Translations under genes and position numbers: made by a program
Notes under the pieces: generated by a model
What the model saw: the letters and a program-made list of their open reading frames with translations, nothing else
Databases searched by the model: none
What the model was told of the DNA's origin: nothing
Part shown: piece after piece, positions 8,599-17,742 of the stretch
How the letters are laid out: each line of letters opens with the position of its first letter
How positions within the stretch are numbered: the first letter of the stretch is position 1
NCBI GenBank assembly: GCA_963668445.1
Contig: OY764335.1
Span: forward strand, 124,001 to 188,000
Source: Poriferisulfidus sp963668445
GTDB lineage: Bacteria; Pseudomonadota; Gammaproteobacteria; Poriferisulfidales; Poriferisulfidaceae
Direction of reading: 5' to 3'
Length of the DNA: 64,000 bases

Positions 8599-9438
8599 AT
8601 GGCGGTGTTCGCTGTCGGCGACATCCAGGGGTGTCTGGACGAGTTGTGCGCGGTGCTGGAAACGGCCGGTTTCGACCGCCGCCGGGATACGCTGTGGTGC
8701 GTCGGGGATCTGGTCAACCGGGGGGCCCAGTCGCTGGACACGCTGCGCTTTCTGCGCGAGTTCGGCTCGCAAGCCGTCTGCGTGCTCGGCAACCACGACA
8801 TCACGCTGCTGGCGCTGGCGGCCGGTGCGCCGGTGCGCTCCGAGCACCGGTTGCAGGAAGTGCTGGATGCTCCGGACCGGGCGGAGCTGATCGATTGGCT
8901 GCGTACGCGGCCGCTATGCCATTACGATCCGGAGCTGGGCTATGCCATGGTGCATGCCGGGGTGCTGCCGGAATGGACGCTCGAACAGACCATGGCGTAT
9001 GCGCGGGAGTTGGAGGGTTTTTTGCGCGGTGAGGACTGGGCTGGGGGAATCCATAAGCTGTACGGCTCCAAGCCGCGGCGCTGGAAGGCGTCGCGCACCG
9101 GCTTCGAGCGCTTGCGTCTGATCGCCAACGTGTTCACCCGGCTGCGCTATCTGGATGCCGAGGGGCGCATCGACGCGGATTGCAAGCTGGCTCCGCAGGC
9201 CCGCCGGGCCGGGCTGGTGCCGTGGTTCGAGGCGCCAGGCCGCAAGACGCGCAAGACGCGCATCGTCTTCGGGCACTGGTCGACGCTCGGCTACCACGCG
9301 TCGCACAACGTGTGGGGCATCGATTCCGGCTGCGTCTGGGGCCGGAGCCTGACGGTCTTGCGTTTGGATGCGAAAGGCCCGAAGCGCTTCGAGGCGCCGT
9401 GCCCCGGCTATGCGTCGGTGCGCTTGAACTCCCGATAG
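8599..9438 (+). CDS. apaH: Symmetrical bis(5'-nucleosyl)-tetraphosphatase ApaH
   Basis: A 279-residue metallophosphatase that hydrolyses diadenosine tetraphosphate to two ADP. The calcineurin-type metal ligands are visible: GDIQGC (N-terminal D and H/Q site), WCVGDLVNRG, VLGNHD, YAMVHAG and FGHWSTLGYH. The length is normal for ApaH. It follows apaG by three bases. Its 3' end overlaps the end of the convergent folA gene by 31 bases, which is tight but does not disturb either reading frame. Confidence 0.95.
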   Translation: MAVFAVGDIQGCLDELCAVLETAGFDRRRDTLWCVGDLVNRGAQSLDTLRFLREFGSQAVCVLGNHDITLLALAAGAPVRSEHRLQEVLDAPDRAELIDWLRTRPLCHYDPELGYAMVHAGVLPEWTLEQTMAYARELEGFLRGEDWAGGIHKLYGSKPRRWKASRTGFERLRLIANVFTRLRYLDAEGRIDADCKLAPQARRAGLVPWFEAPGRKTRKTRIVFGHWSTLGYHASHNVWGIDSGCVWGRSLTVLRLDAKGPKRFEAPCPGYASVRLNSR

Positions 9439-9893
9439 ACGAACGGATAGGCGTGCCGCGCGTCCGCCGGATGGCGGTCTTCGCGTACGGCGCGGAAGCC
9501 GGAAAGATCCAGTTCCGGCAGGCGTACGCCGCCGTCGATGTCGGCCTCGACCGTGGTCAGATGCAAACGGTCGCAGCGCGGCAGGAAGTGGCGATAGACC
9601 CGCACGCCGCCGACGATCATGACTTCCGCGCAGTCCGCGCATTGCGCCAGCGCCGCTTCCGGATCCGCCACGCGCTCGCAGGCGCCGGCCAGCGGCCGGG
9701 AGGAGATGACGATGCAGCGGCGCTGCGGCAGGAGGCTCGGCAGCGATTCCCAAGTGCGCCGCCCCATGACGACCGGTTTGTCCCAAGTCAGGCGGCGGAA
9801 GTTCTTCAGGTCGTCCGGCAGATGCCATGGCAGCGCTCCGTCGCGACCGATCACGCCGTTGCGGGCCATGGCCAGAATGACCGCGATGCGCAT
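9408..9893 (-). CDS. folA: Dihydrofolate reductase
   Basis: A 161-residue DHFR that reduces dihydrofolate to tetrahydrofolate with NADPH. The N-terminus MRIAVILAMARNGVIGRDG, the active-site segment LPWHLPDDLKNF (catalytic Asp in PDD), the NADPH-binding VVMGRRTWESLP and the VGGVRVY motif are typical of chromosomal FolA. The start ATG overlaps the stop of thyA by one base (TGATG), so the two are translationally coupled. This pairs synthesis of dTMP, which generates dihydrofolate, with its recycling. Confidence 0.95.
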   Translation of the reverse strand: MRIAVILAMARNGVIGRDGALPWHLPDDLKNFRRLTWDKPVVMGRRTWESLPSLLPQRRCIVISSRPLAGACERVADPEAALAQCADCAEVMIVGGVRVYRHFLPRCDRLHLTTVEADIDGGVRLPELDLSGFRAVREDRHPADARHAYPFVYREFKRTDA

Positions 9894-10687
9894 CACACCG
9901 CCACGGGGGCCGGAATGTGCGGGTGGCAACGGTAGCCTTCCAGTTGGATGTCGTCGTAGCCGAAGGCGAACAGGTCGTCGATGTTGGGGTTCAGGCGCAG
10001 CGTCGGCAGCGGGTAGGGCTCGCGGGCGAGCTGCAGGCGCGCCTGCTCCAGATGGTTGCGGTACAGATGCACGTCGCCGAACGTGTGCACGAACTCGCCG
10101 GGCTGCAGCCTGCAGACTTGGGCGATCATCAGCGTCAGCAGCGCGTAGGAGGCGATGTTGAACGGCACGCCCAGAAACAGGTCGGCGCTGCGCTGGTACA
10201 GCTGGCAGGACAGGCGCCCGTCCGCAACGTAGAACTGGAACAGCACATGGCACGGCGCCAGCGCCATGCGGTCGAGTTCGGCCACGTTCCAGGCGCTGAC
10301 CAGATGGCGGCGCGACTCCGGCTGCGCGGCCAGCTGCTGCAGGAGCTGGGCGACCTGGTCGTGGGCCTTCCCGTCGCGGCCCGGCCAGCTACGCCATTGC
10401 CGCCCGTAAACGGGCCCGAGTTCGCCCTGCTCGTCGGCCCACTCGTCCCAGATCGTGACGCCGTGCTCGTGCAGCGTTCGGATGTTCGTCTCGCCGCGCA
10501 AAAACCACAGAAGTTCGTGCACGATGGATTTGAGATGCACCTTCTTGGTGGTGACCAGCGGAAAGCCCGCGCTCAGATCGTAGCGGCTCTGGAAGCCGAA
10601 CACCGACAGGGTGCCGATGCCGGTGCGGTCGCGCTTCTCGCGGCCGTGCTCCATCACATGGGCGAGCAGGTCCAGGTACGGCTTCAT
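9893..10687 (-). CDS. thyA: Thymidylate synthase
   Basis: A 264-residue ThyA, the compact E. coli-like length. It converts dUMP to dTMP with methylene-tetrahydrofolate. Visible signatures are DRTGIGTLSVFG (Arg of the phosphate-binding loop), the catalytic cysteine in LAPCHVLFQFYV, LYQRSADLFLGVPFNIASYA and HTFGDVHLYRNHLEQ. The ATG at 10687 overlaps the lgt stop in an ATGA arrangement, and its stop overlaps folA. The order lgt-thyA-folA is a three-gene operon on the minus strand. Confidence 0.96.
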   Translation of the reverse strand: MKPYLDLLAHVMEHGREKRDRTGIGTLSVFGFQSRYDLSAGFPLVTTKKVHLKSIVHELLWFLRGETNIRTLHEHGVTIWDEWADEQGELGPVYGRQWRSWPGRDGKAHDQVAQLLQQLAAQPESRRHLVSAWNVAELDRMALAPCHVLFQFYVADGRLSCQLYQRSADLFLGVPFNIASYALLTLMIAQVCRLQPGEFVHTFGDVHLYRNHLEQARLQLAREPYPLPTLRLNPNIDDLFAFGYDDIQLEGYRCHPHIPAPVAV

Positions 10688-11460
10688 GACGAGCGGCTCC
10701 GGGCATGCCTGAGCAGGAGGATGCCCGCCAGTGCCAGCGGGATGCAGAGAAGCTGACCCATCGTCAGCCAGCCGAACGCGAGATAGCCGAGCTGGACGTC
10801 GGGTACGCGCACGAATTCCACGGCGAAGCGCACGACGGCATAGCCTAGGGCGAACAGGCCGGTAATGCTGCCGACCGGGCGCGGGCGGCGTGCGAACCAG
10901 AGCAGGACCAGAAGCAGAAGCGCGCCTTCCAGCAGCGCTTCGTACAGTTGCGAAGGATGGCGCGGCTCGGCCCCCGCAGCTGGAAACACGACGCCCCAGG
11001 GCAGGTTGGTCGGATGGCCCCACAGTTCGCCGTTGGCGAAATTGCCGAGGCGCCCGAAGAACAGTCCGACGGGCACCAGAGGCGCACAGAAATCGACCGT
11101 AGCCAGCCAGCCGGCTTCGGCGCGGCGCTGCCAGAGCCAGAGCGCGGCCAGCACGCCGAGAAGGCCGCCGTGGAAGCTCATGCCGCCTTCCCAAAGGCGC
11201 AGCACCATCCAAGGGTCGGCCATCAGGTAGGGCCACTGGTAGAACAGTGCCGAACCTAGGCGGCCGCCGACGATCGCGCCCAAAGCGCCGTAGAACAGCA
11301 GGTCGCCGACCTGGGAGGGGGCGATAGCGGTGTGCGGCAGGCGTGCGTGCCGCAGGCCGAGCAGCCAGAAGCCGGCGAACCCCAGCAAGTACGTGAGGCC
11401 GTACCAGCGGATGTGCACGGGGCCTAGGGCGAGTGCGACCGGATCCCAGTCAAGAAGCAT
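10684..11460 (-). CDS. lgt: Prolipoprotein diacylglyceryl transferase
   Basis: A 258-residue inner membrane enzyme that adds diacylglycerol to the lipobox cysteine of prolipoproteins. It has seven predicted membrane helices, the Lgt signature GRLGNFANGELWG, the essential HGG motif in MSFHGGLLGV and the C-terminal RFAVEFVRVPD segment. The start at the ATG at 11460 gives the conserved N-terminus (MLLDWDPVALALGPVHIRWY); an upstream extension is possible but unlike the family. It heads the lgt-thyA-folA operon. A likely client is the lipoprotein at 7634-8068. Confidence 0.95.
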   Translation of the reverse strand: MLLDWDPVALALGPVHIRWYGLTYLLGFAGFWLLGLRHARLPHTAIAPSQVGDLLFYGALGAIVGGRLGSALFYQWPYLMADPWMVLRLWEGGMSFHGGLLGVLAALWLWQRRAEAGWLATVDFCAPLVPVGLFFGRLGNFANGELWGHPTNLPWGVVFPAAGAEPRHPSQLYEALLEGALLLLVLLWFARRPRPVGSITGLFALGYAVVRFAVEFVRVPDVQLGYLAFGWLTMGQLLCIPLALAGILLLRHARSRSS

Positions 11461-11469
11461 GGGGCATAG

Positions 11470-11498
11470 TTTAGCCAAGAAACCTGCACCCGTATAAT
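11470..11498 (+). promoter_or_regulatory. Candidate sigma70 promoter for the DUF255 gene
   Basis: TTTAGC at 11470-11475 and a perfect TATAAT at 11493-11498 are 17 bases apart, and the start codon follows 24 bases later. The -10 is strong and the -35 is weak. It sits in the 61-base gap between the divergent lgt gene and the gene at 11522. Confidence 0.5.
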
Positions 11499-11521
11499 TC
11501 GGGGGGCTTCTCCCGTCGGCC

Positions 11522-13536
<2,015 letters not shown>

Positions 13537-13540
<4 letters not shown>

Positions 13541-14304
13541 AGACCTTGCGTGTAGCGTGGCGGCTGCTGCGGATGCTTCCGCCGATCATCGAGGCATGGG
13601 TGCGCGGCCGTTCGGCGGCGCATTGCCGCGGCATGGCGAGCGATCCTCCGGAACCGGCGGCGCAGCAGGAGGTGCAACGCAAATACCGGCAGTTCTTGGA
13701 CTGCTTGAACGTCCATGTCGCCGTGCGCGGAGTTTGGGCCGGCGGCCCGTGCTTGGTCGTCTGCAATCATATCTCGTGGCTGGACATTGTCGTGCTGGGC
13801 TCAACCGTGCCGGTGGCGTTTCTGTCTAAGGAGGAAGTGGGGCGCTGGCCGCTGGTCGGGTCGCTGGCGGACTCCGCCGGGACGCTGTACATCAAGCGCG
13901 GCGGTGAGGGCGCGGCGCGGCAAAGCATCGATGAGATCGGCAAGGCGCTGCGGCGGCGGCAAAGCGTGGCGATCTTCGCGGAGGGCACAACGAGCGTCGG
14001 ACGCGAGGTGCTGCGCTATCACCCGCGCCTGTTCGCCGCCGCCATCGAAAACGGGATCGCGGTGCAGCCGGCCGCGCTGCGCTACCCGCATCCGGACGGC
14101 GTGCATCCCCATGTGCCGTTCGTGGAGGACGATGCGCTGGTGCCCAGCTTCTGGAAAGTTCTCAGTTGCCGCCGGATCGACGCGGAGGTGCATCTGGGCG
14201 CGCCTGTCGACTCGGCAGGTTTGGACCGCCGCCAGCTGGCCGATCAGGCGAGGGCGTTTGCGGCGGAAGCGGTCGAGGGCGGCCGGCGCGAGATGCCCGC
14301 CTAG
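13537..14304 (+). CDS. Lysophospholipid acyltransferase, PlsC family
   Basis: A 255-residue 1-acyl-glycerol-3-phosphate acyltransferase-like protein. The catalytic NHxxxD box appears as NHISWLDIVVLG and the substrate-binding box as FAEGTTSVG, with the usual PVAFLSKEEVGRWPLVG between them. An N-terminal hydrophobic helix would anchor it on the inner membrane. The ATG overlaps the upstream stop (ATGA), so it is translationally coupled. In this family, members without the plsC context often act on ornithine lipids or lysophospholipids; the exact acceptor cannot be told here. Confidence 0.88.
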
Positions 14305-14314
14305 GCGCAACGGC

Positions 14315-14575
14315 TCAGAGGCTTTTGATGCGGGCGTTCAGGCGGCTTTTCTGGCGGGCCGCCTTGTTGCGGTGGATCAGCCCGTCCGTCACGGCGCTGT
14401 CAATCAGCGGAATGGCGGCCTTGAAGGATTGCAGGGCGCCTTCGCGGTCGCCGGCGGCGATCAGCTTGGCGACCTTCTTGACGGAAGTGCGGTAGCGCGA
14501 CGCCCGCCCCACGTTGCAGGCGCGGTGGGCGGCCGCTTGGCGAGCGCGTTTTCGGGCTTGGGGCGAGTTGGCCAT
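14315..14575 (-). CDS. rpsT: 30S ribosomal protein S20
   Basis: An 86-residue, highly basic helical protein matching bS20: MANSPQARKRARQAAAHR at the start, RTSVKKVAKLI in the middle and the conserved end LIHRNKAARQKSRLNARIKSL. It binds 16S rRNA early in small-subunit assembly. It is convergent with the acyltransferase gene, ten bases apart. A perfect TATAAT lies only eight bases upstream of the ATG. Confidence 0.95.
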   Translation of the reverse strand: MANSPQARKRARQAAAHRACNVGRASRYRTSVKKVAKLIAAGDREGALQSFKAAIPLIDSAVTDGLIHRNKAARQKSRLNARIKSL

Positions 14576-15029
14576 GGCGGCGCATTATAACGGATTGAAT
14601 ACGGAGTGGCGGGAAAAAGAGAGAGGCGAGTTAGCGCGCTTGATGTCATTGATGCCGATCGTTTTGTGCATCGCGTCCGAGGCATGCTGCGCCTAGACGT
14701 TGGCGGGCCGAGCGAACGAGGGTCGTGCGTACGGTTCGGGCATGGCCAGATTGCCGGTAATTGCATAAGAGAATGCCAGCATACGCCAGTTCATCGGGAA
14801 ACAGGAGACCATAAAAATAAGATATTGAAAAACAATAAAAACTTTCTAAAACTTCCAATTGGAACGCCACAAACTCCCGATTTCCCTCTAAATCATTTGC
14901 AATTTTCCGGCCCATTACTTACGATTAGCACTTACGATTGGTCATAACCGGTTCCGCTCGGATGCTATCTGTCCTTGCCGAGGTTCTGCATGTCGGCGCG
15001 GACGCGCCCCTTTGAAAGGAATGCTCGCC
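14576..15029. other. Divergent intergenic region between rpsT and a TonB receptor gene
   Basis: About 450 bases with no convincing gene. The half next to rpsT (to about 14760) is of normal composition. From about 14770 to 14945 it becomes strongly AT-rich. A 10-base direct repeat ACTTACGATT occurs at 14917-14926 and 14930-14939 (period 13), a possible operator for the receptor downstream. A TATAAT on the minus strand at 14584-14589 faces rpsT. Confidence 0.5.
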
Positions 15030-17564
15030 GTGCGCATCAAGAATCCATGCTGCCTGCTTATGGGTGCGGTGCTGGCCGTCCCGTTGCCGGTCGCGGCGGA
15101 GGATCGCAAGGCGGATGAGGAGATGGTGGTGGTTGGCAGCCGCATCGCGCGCCCGGACTACGAGGCGCTCAGCCCGGTCACCGTGGTGGATGCGATGGAA
15201 TTGCGCCTGCGGGGCGCGGAGACGCTCGCGGACGCGATGCGGGAGTCGACCTACAACAGCTTCGGCAGCTACCGCGAACGCTCGGGCTCCTCGTTCGGGC
15301 AGGTGTCGCTGGTGGATCTTCGCGGCTTGGGCTCCAACCGCACGGTGGTGCTGATCAACGGCCGCCGCGTGCCCGGCTCGCCGTTCACCGGCACCTCGGC
15401 CGTCGATCTGAACACGATTCCTCTGGCGGCCATCGAGCGCGTCGAGATCCTGACGGACAGCGCCTCGGCCGTGTACGGCGCGGATGCCATCGGCGGCGTG
15501 GTCAATGTGGTGCTGAAGAAGGACTACGACGGCGCGGAAGTGAAATGGGGCGAGCGCCGGCCGAGCCGCAAGGGCGCGGATTCCAAGCATGGCAGCGCAG
15601 TATGGGGCTGGCCTCTGGAGCGCGGGCACATCCTGATGGGCGGCGAGTACTTCGAGCGGGAGAAGATTCTGGACCGCGACCGCGGATACAGCCGCGCCGC
15701 CGTGAACGGCGAAACGTTCGGCGAGACGGAAGGCATTTCGGTGGGCGGCAATACCGGCTTCAATGCCGGGTACACCCAAGCCTGGGCCATTGGCGACTGC
15801 GATCCGGCCATCTACGTCGGCAAGCTGAAGAATCCGTTCGGCATCGCGGGCGAAGGCTGCGGCTTCGCCTACGCGGATATCTCCTACCAGACCGCCAACT
15901 TGGAGCGGAAGTCGTTCTTCCTGAATGCGAGCCACGAACTGACGGACTATGCGGACTTCTTCGTGAACGTGCGGTACTCCGACAACGATACGGAAGGCCG
16001 CTACGCGCCGGCGGTCGGGTTCATGAATCTCGGAGCGCATCGGCTCGACGACTATCCCGACGTGCAGTACGTGTTCCATCGCTTCGTGGCACATGGCAAC
16101 CGCGACAACAAGGTCGATCTGAAGGAATACGACCTCGTGTTCGGACTCGAAGGCAGTTTGGAAAACGGCTGGGGCTACGATGCGTCCTTGCAGTACTATC
16201 GCTACGACGCGTACGAGGCTGGCAACACGTACGTCCGCACAAGCGCAGCGGTGACGGCCGTGCAGAATGGGCACTATGATCTCGAGAATCCGTTTTCCAC
16301 GGACGCGACGAATCAAGCAGCCGTGGCCGGCATGGCGCTGGAACTGACGCGCGATGTCGTAACGGAATACAAATCGGTGCGGGCCTCCATGGACGGCGCC
16401 GCGTTCGACATCGGCGAGAGGGAAGCGCAATGGGCCTTGGGCTTCGAGTATTCGAACGAGAAATACAAGGACCAGTACGATCCGTACCGCGAGGCCGGCG
16501 ACGTGCTGGGCTCGGCGGGCAATTCGGCATCCGGGCGCCGCAGCAAATGGGCGGTGTTCGGCGAACTGGCGCTGCCGATGCTGGAACGGTGGGATGTCAG
16601 CGTGGCCGGGCGTTACGACCAGTATGCGGATTTCGGTTCGGCATTCTCTCCGCAAGTGCTGACGCGCCTGCAGCTGGGCCCCTATCTGGCGTTCCGAGCG
16701 TCGTGGGGCGAGGGCTTCAAAGCCCCGGACCTGACCAACCTGTACTCGAAGCTGGCCGAGTCCTACCCGAACCTGACCGACTACTACCGCTGCGACGCGC
16801 AGGACATTCCGCGCGCGCAGTGCCCGACGTTCCAGGTGCAAACCTTCTCCGGCGGCAATCCGAACCTGCAGGCGGAAGATTCGCGCAGCGTCAACTTCGG
16901 CCTGATCTTGGAAGCCGGGCCGGTGTCCGCCAGCGTCGACTACTTCAAAATCAAGCTTAGCAACGCCGTCTCTTCATTGTCGATGCAGGCGATCAACGCG
17001 CTGGAAGCGGCCGGCAACCTTCCGGACAACGTAGAGGTGGTGCGCGGCACGAGCACTGGCGGCGTCCCCGGCGCGGTGCGGCACATCGTCAGCCCGTATA
17101 TCAACTATGCCGAGACGGAGGCCGAAGGCGTGGACCTGAAGTTCAACGCTGATTTCGCGACGTCGTGGGCGGATTTTTCGACCAGCCTGCAATGGTCGCG
17201 CCAGCTGGGCGACAGCCTAGGCACGTCCAGCCTGACCAGCGGCTTCCCCTCGCATCGCGCCCACGGCACGCTGCGCATGGTCCGCAATGGCCTGACCGTC
17301 AGTTGGTACACCCATTACATTTCGAGCTTCGAGAACTACAGCGGCACCGGCAAGTACCGGCAATGGCTCAGCCACGACGTGACCGTGGACTGGCCACAGG
17401 TGTTCGGCATCCCGGGGCTGGAACTGACGGCGGGAGTGCGCAACCTGACCGACCGCGGCCCTTCCATCGATCCGGTGGGCGGCTACATCTCCAGCGTGGT
17501 GCTGGACTTGTACACGGTGGCCGGCCGCGTGCCGTTTTTGAATCTCCAGTACAGCTTCGAATAG
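15030..17564 (+). CDS. TonB-dependent outer membrane receptor (paralog 1)
   Basis: About 845 residues. A signal peptide (MRIKNPCCLLMGAVLAVPLPVAA, counting the GTG at 15030 as start) is followed by the VVVGSRIARPDYEALSPVTV segment that opens the plug domain, then VDLRGLGSNRTVVLINGRRV and IERVEILTDSASAVYGADAI, all hallmarks of TonB-dependent receptors of the GSRI type. The rest is a 22-strand barrel ending LNLQYSFE, with the terminal aromatic residue expected for BAM insertion. I chose GTG 15030 because AAAGGA lies nine bases upstream; ATG 15021 and TTG 15012 are in-frame alternatives. A second copy follows at 17743. Substrate unknown; no siderophore or vitamin genes are adjacent. Confidence 0.9.
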   Translation: MRIKNPCCLLMGAVLAVPLPVAAEDRKADEEMVVVGSRIARPDYEALSPVTVVDAMELRLRGAETLADAMRESTYNSFGSYRERSGSSFGQVSLVDLRGLGSNRTVVLINGRRVPGSPFTGTSAVDLNTIPLAAIERVEILTDSASAVYGADAIGGVVNVVLKKDYDGAEVKWGERRPSRKGADSKHGSAVWGWPLERGHILMGGEYFEREKILDRDRGYSRAAVNGETFGETEGISVGGNTGFNAGYTQAWAIGDCDPAIYVGKLKNPFGIAGEGCGFAYADISYQTANLERKSFFLNASHELTDYADFFVNVRYSDNDTEGRYAPAVGFMNLGAHRLDDYPDVQYVFHRFVAHGNRDNKVDLKEYDLVFGLEGSLENGWGYDASLQYYRYDAYEAGNTYVRTSAAVTAVQNGHYDLENPFSTDATNQAAVAGMALELTRDVVTEYKSVRASMDGAAFDIGEREAQWALGFEYSNEKYKDQYDPYREAGDVLGSAGNSASGRRSKWAVFGELALPMLERWDVSVAGRYDQYADFGSAFSPQVLTRLQLGPYLAFRASWGEGFKAPDLTNLYSKLAESYPNLTDYYRCDAQDIPRAQCPTFQVQTFSGGNPNLQAEDSRSVNFGLILEAGPVSASVDYFKIKLSNAVSSLSMQAINALEAAGNLPDNVEVVRGTSTGGVPGAVRHIVSPYINYAETEAEGVDLKFNADFATSWADFSTSLQWSRQLGDSLGTSSLTSGFPSHRAHGTLRMVRNGLTVSWYTHYISSFENYSGTGKYRQWLSHDVTVDWPQVFGIPGLELTAGVRNLTDRGPSIDPVGGYISSVVLDLYTVAGRVPFLNLQYSFE

Positions 17565-17565
17565 C

Positions 17566-17612
17566 GCCGCAAGCAGCTTGCGGCGACGCGCCGGCCTGCG
17601 CGCCGGCTTTTT
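17566..17612 (+). terminator. Rho-independent terminator after the first TonB receptor
   Basis: A perfect 9-base inverted repeat (GCCGCAAGC / GCTTGCGGC, 17566-17584) is followed by a second hairpin GCCGGC-loop-GCCGGC (17590-17607) and five Ts (17608-17612). It implies that the second receptor has its own promoter. Confidence 0.7.
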
Positions 17613-17742
17613 CGGCGCCGGGCACGAAGCCATGCGGCGGCCGTGTCCGCCTTGGATCCGATGTGCATTCGACGCGCATGCACTGGAACCCGAAGCCCCG
17701 TGCAGTATCATATGCGCTCTTTGATTTCATATGGAGGGCATC

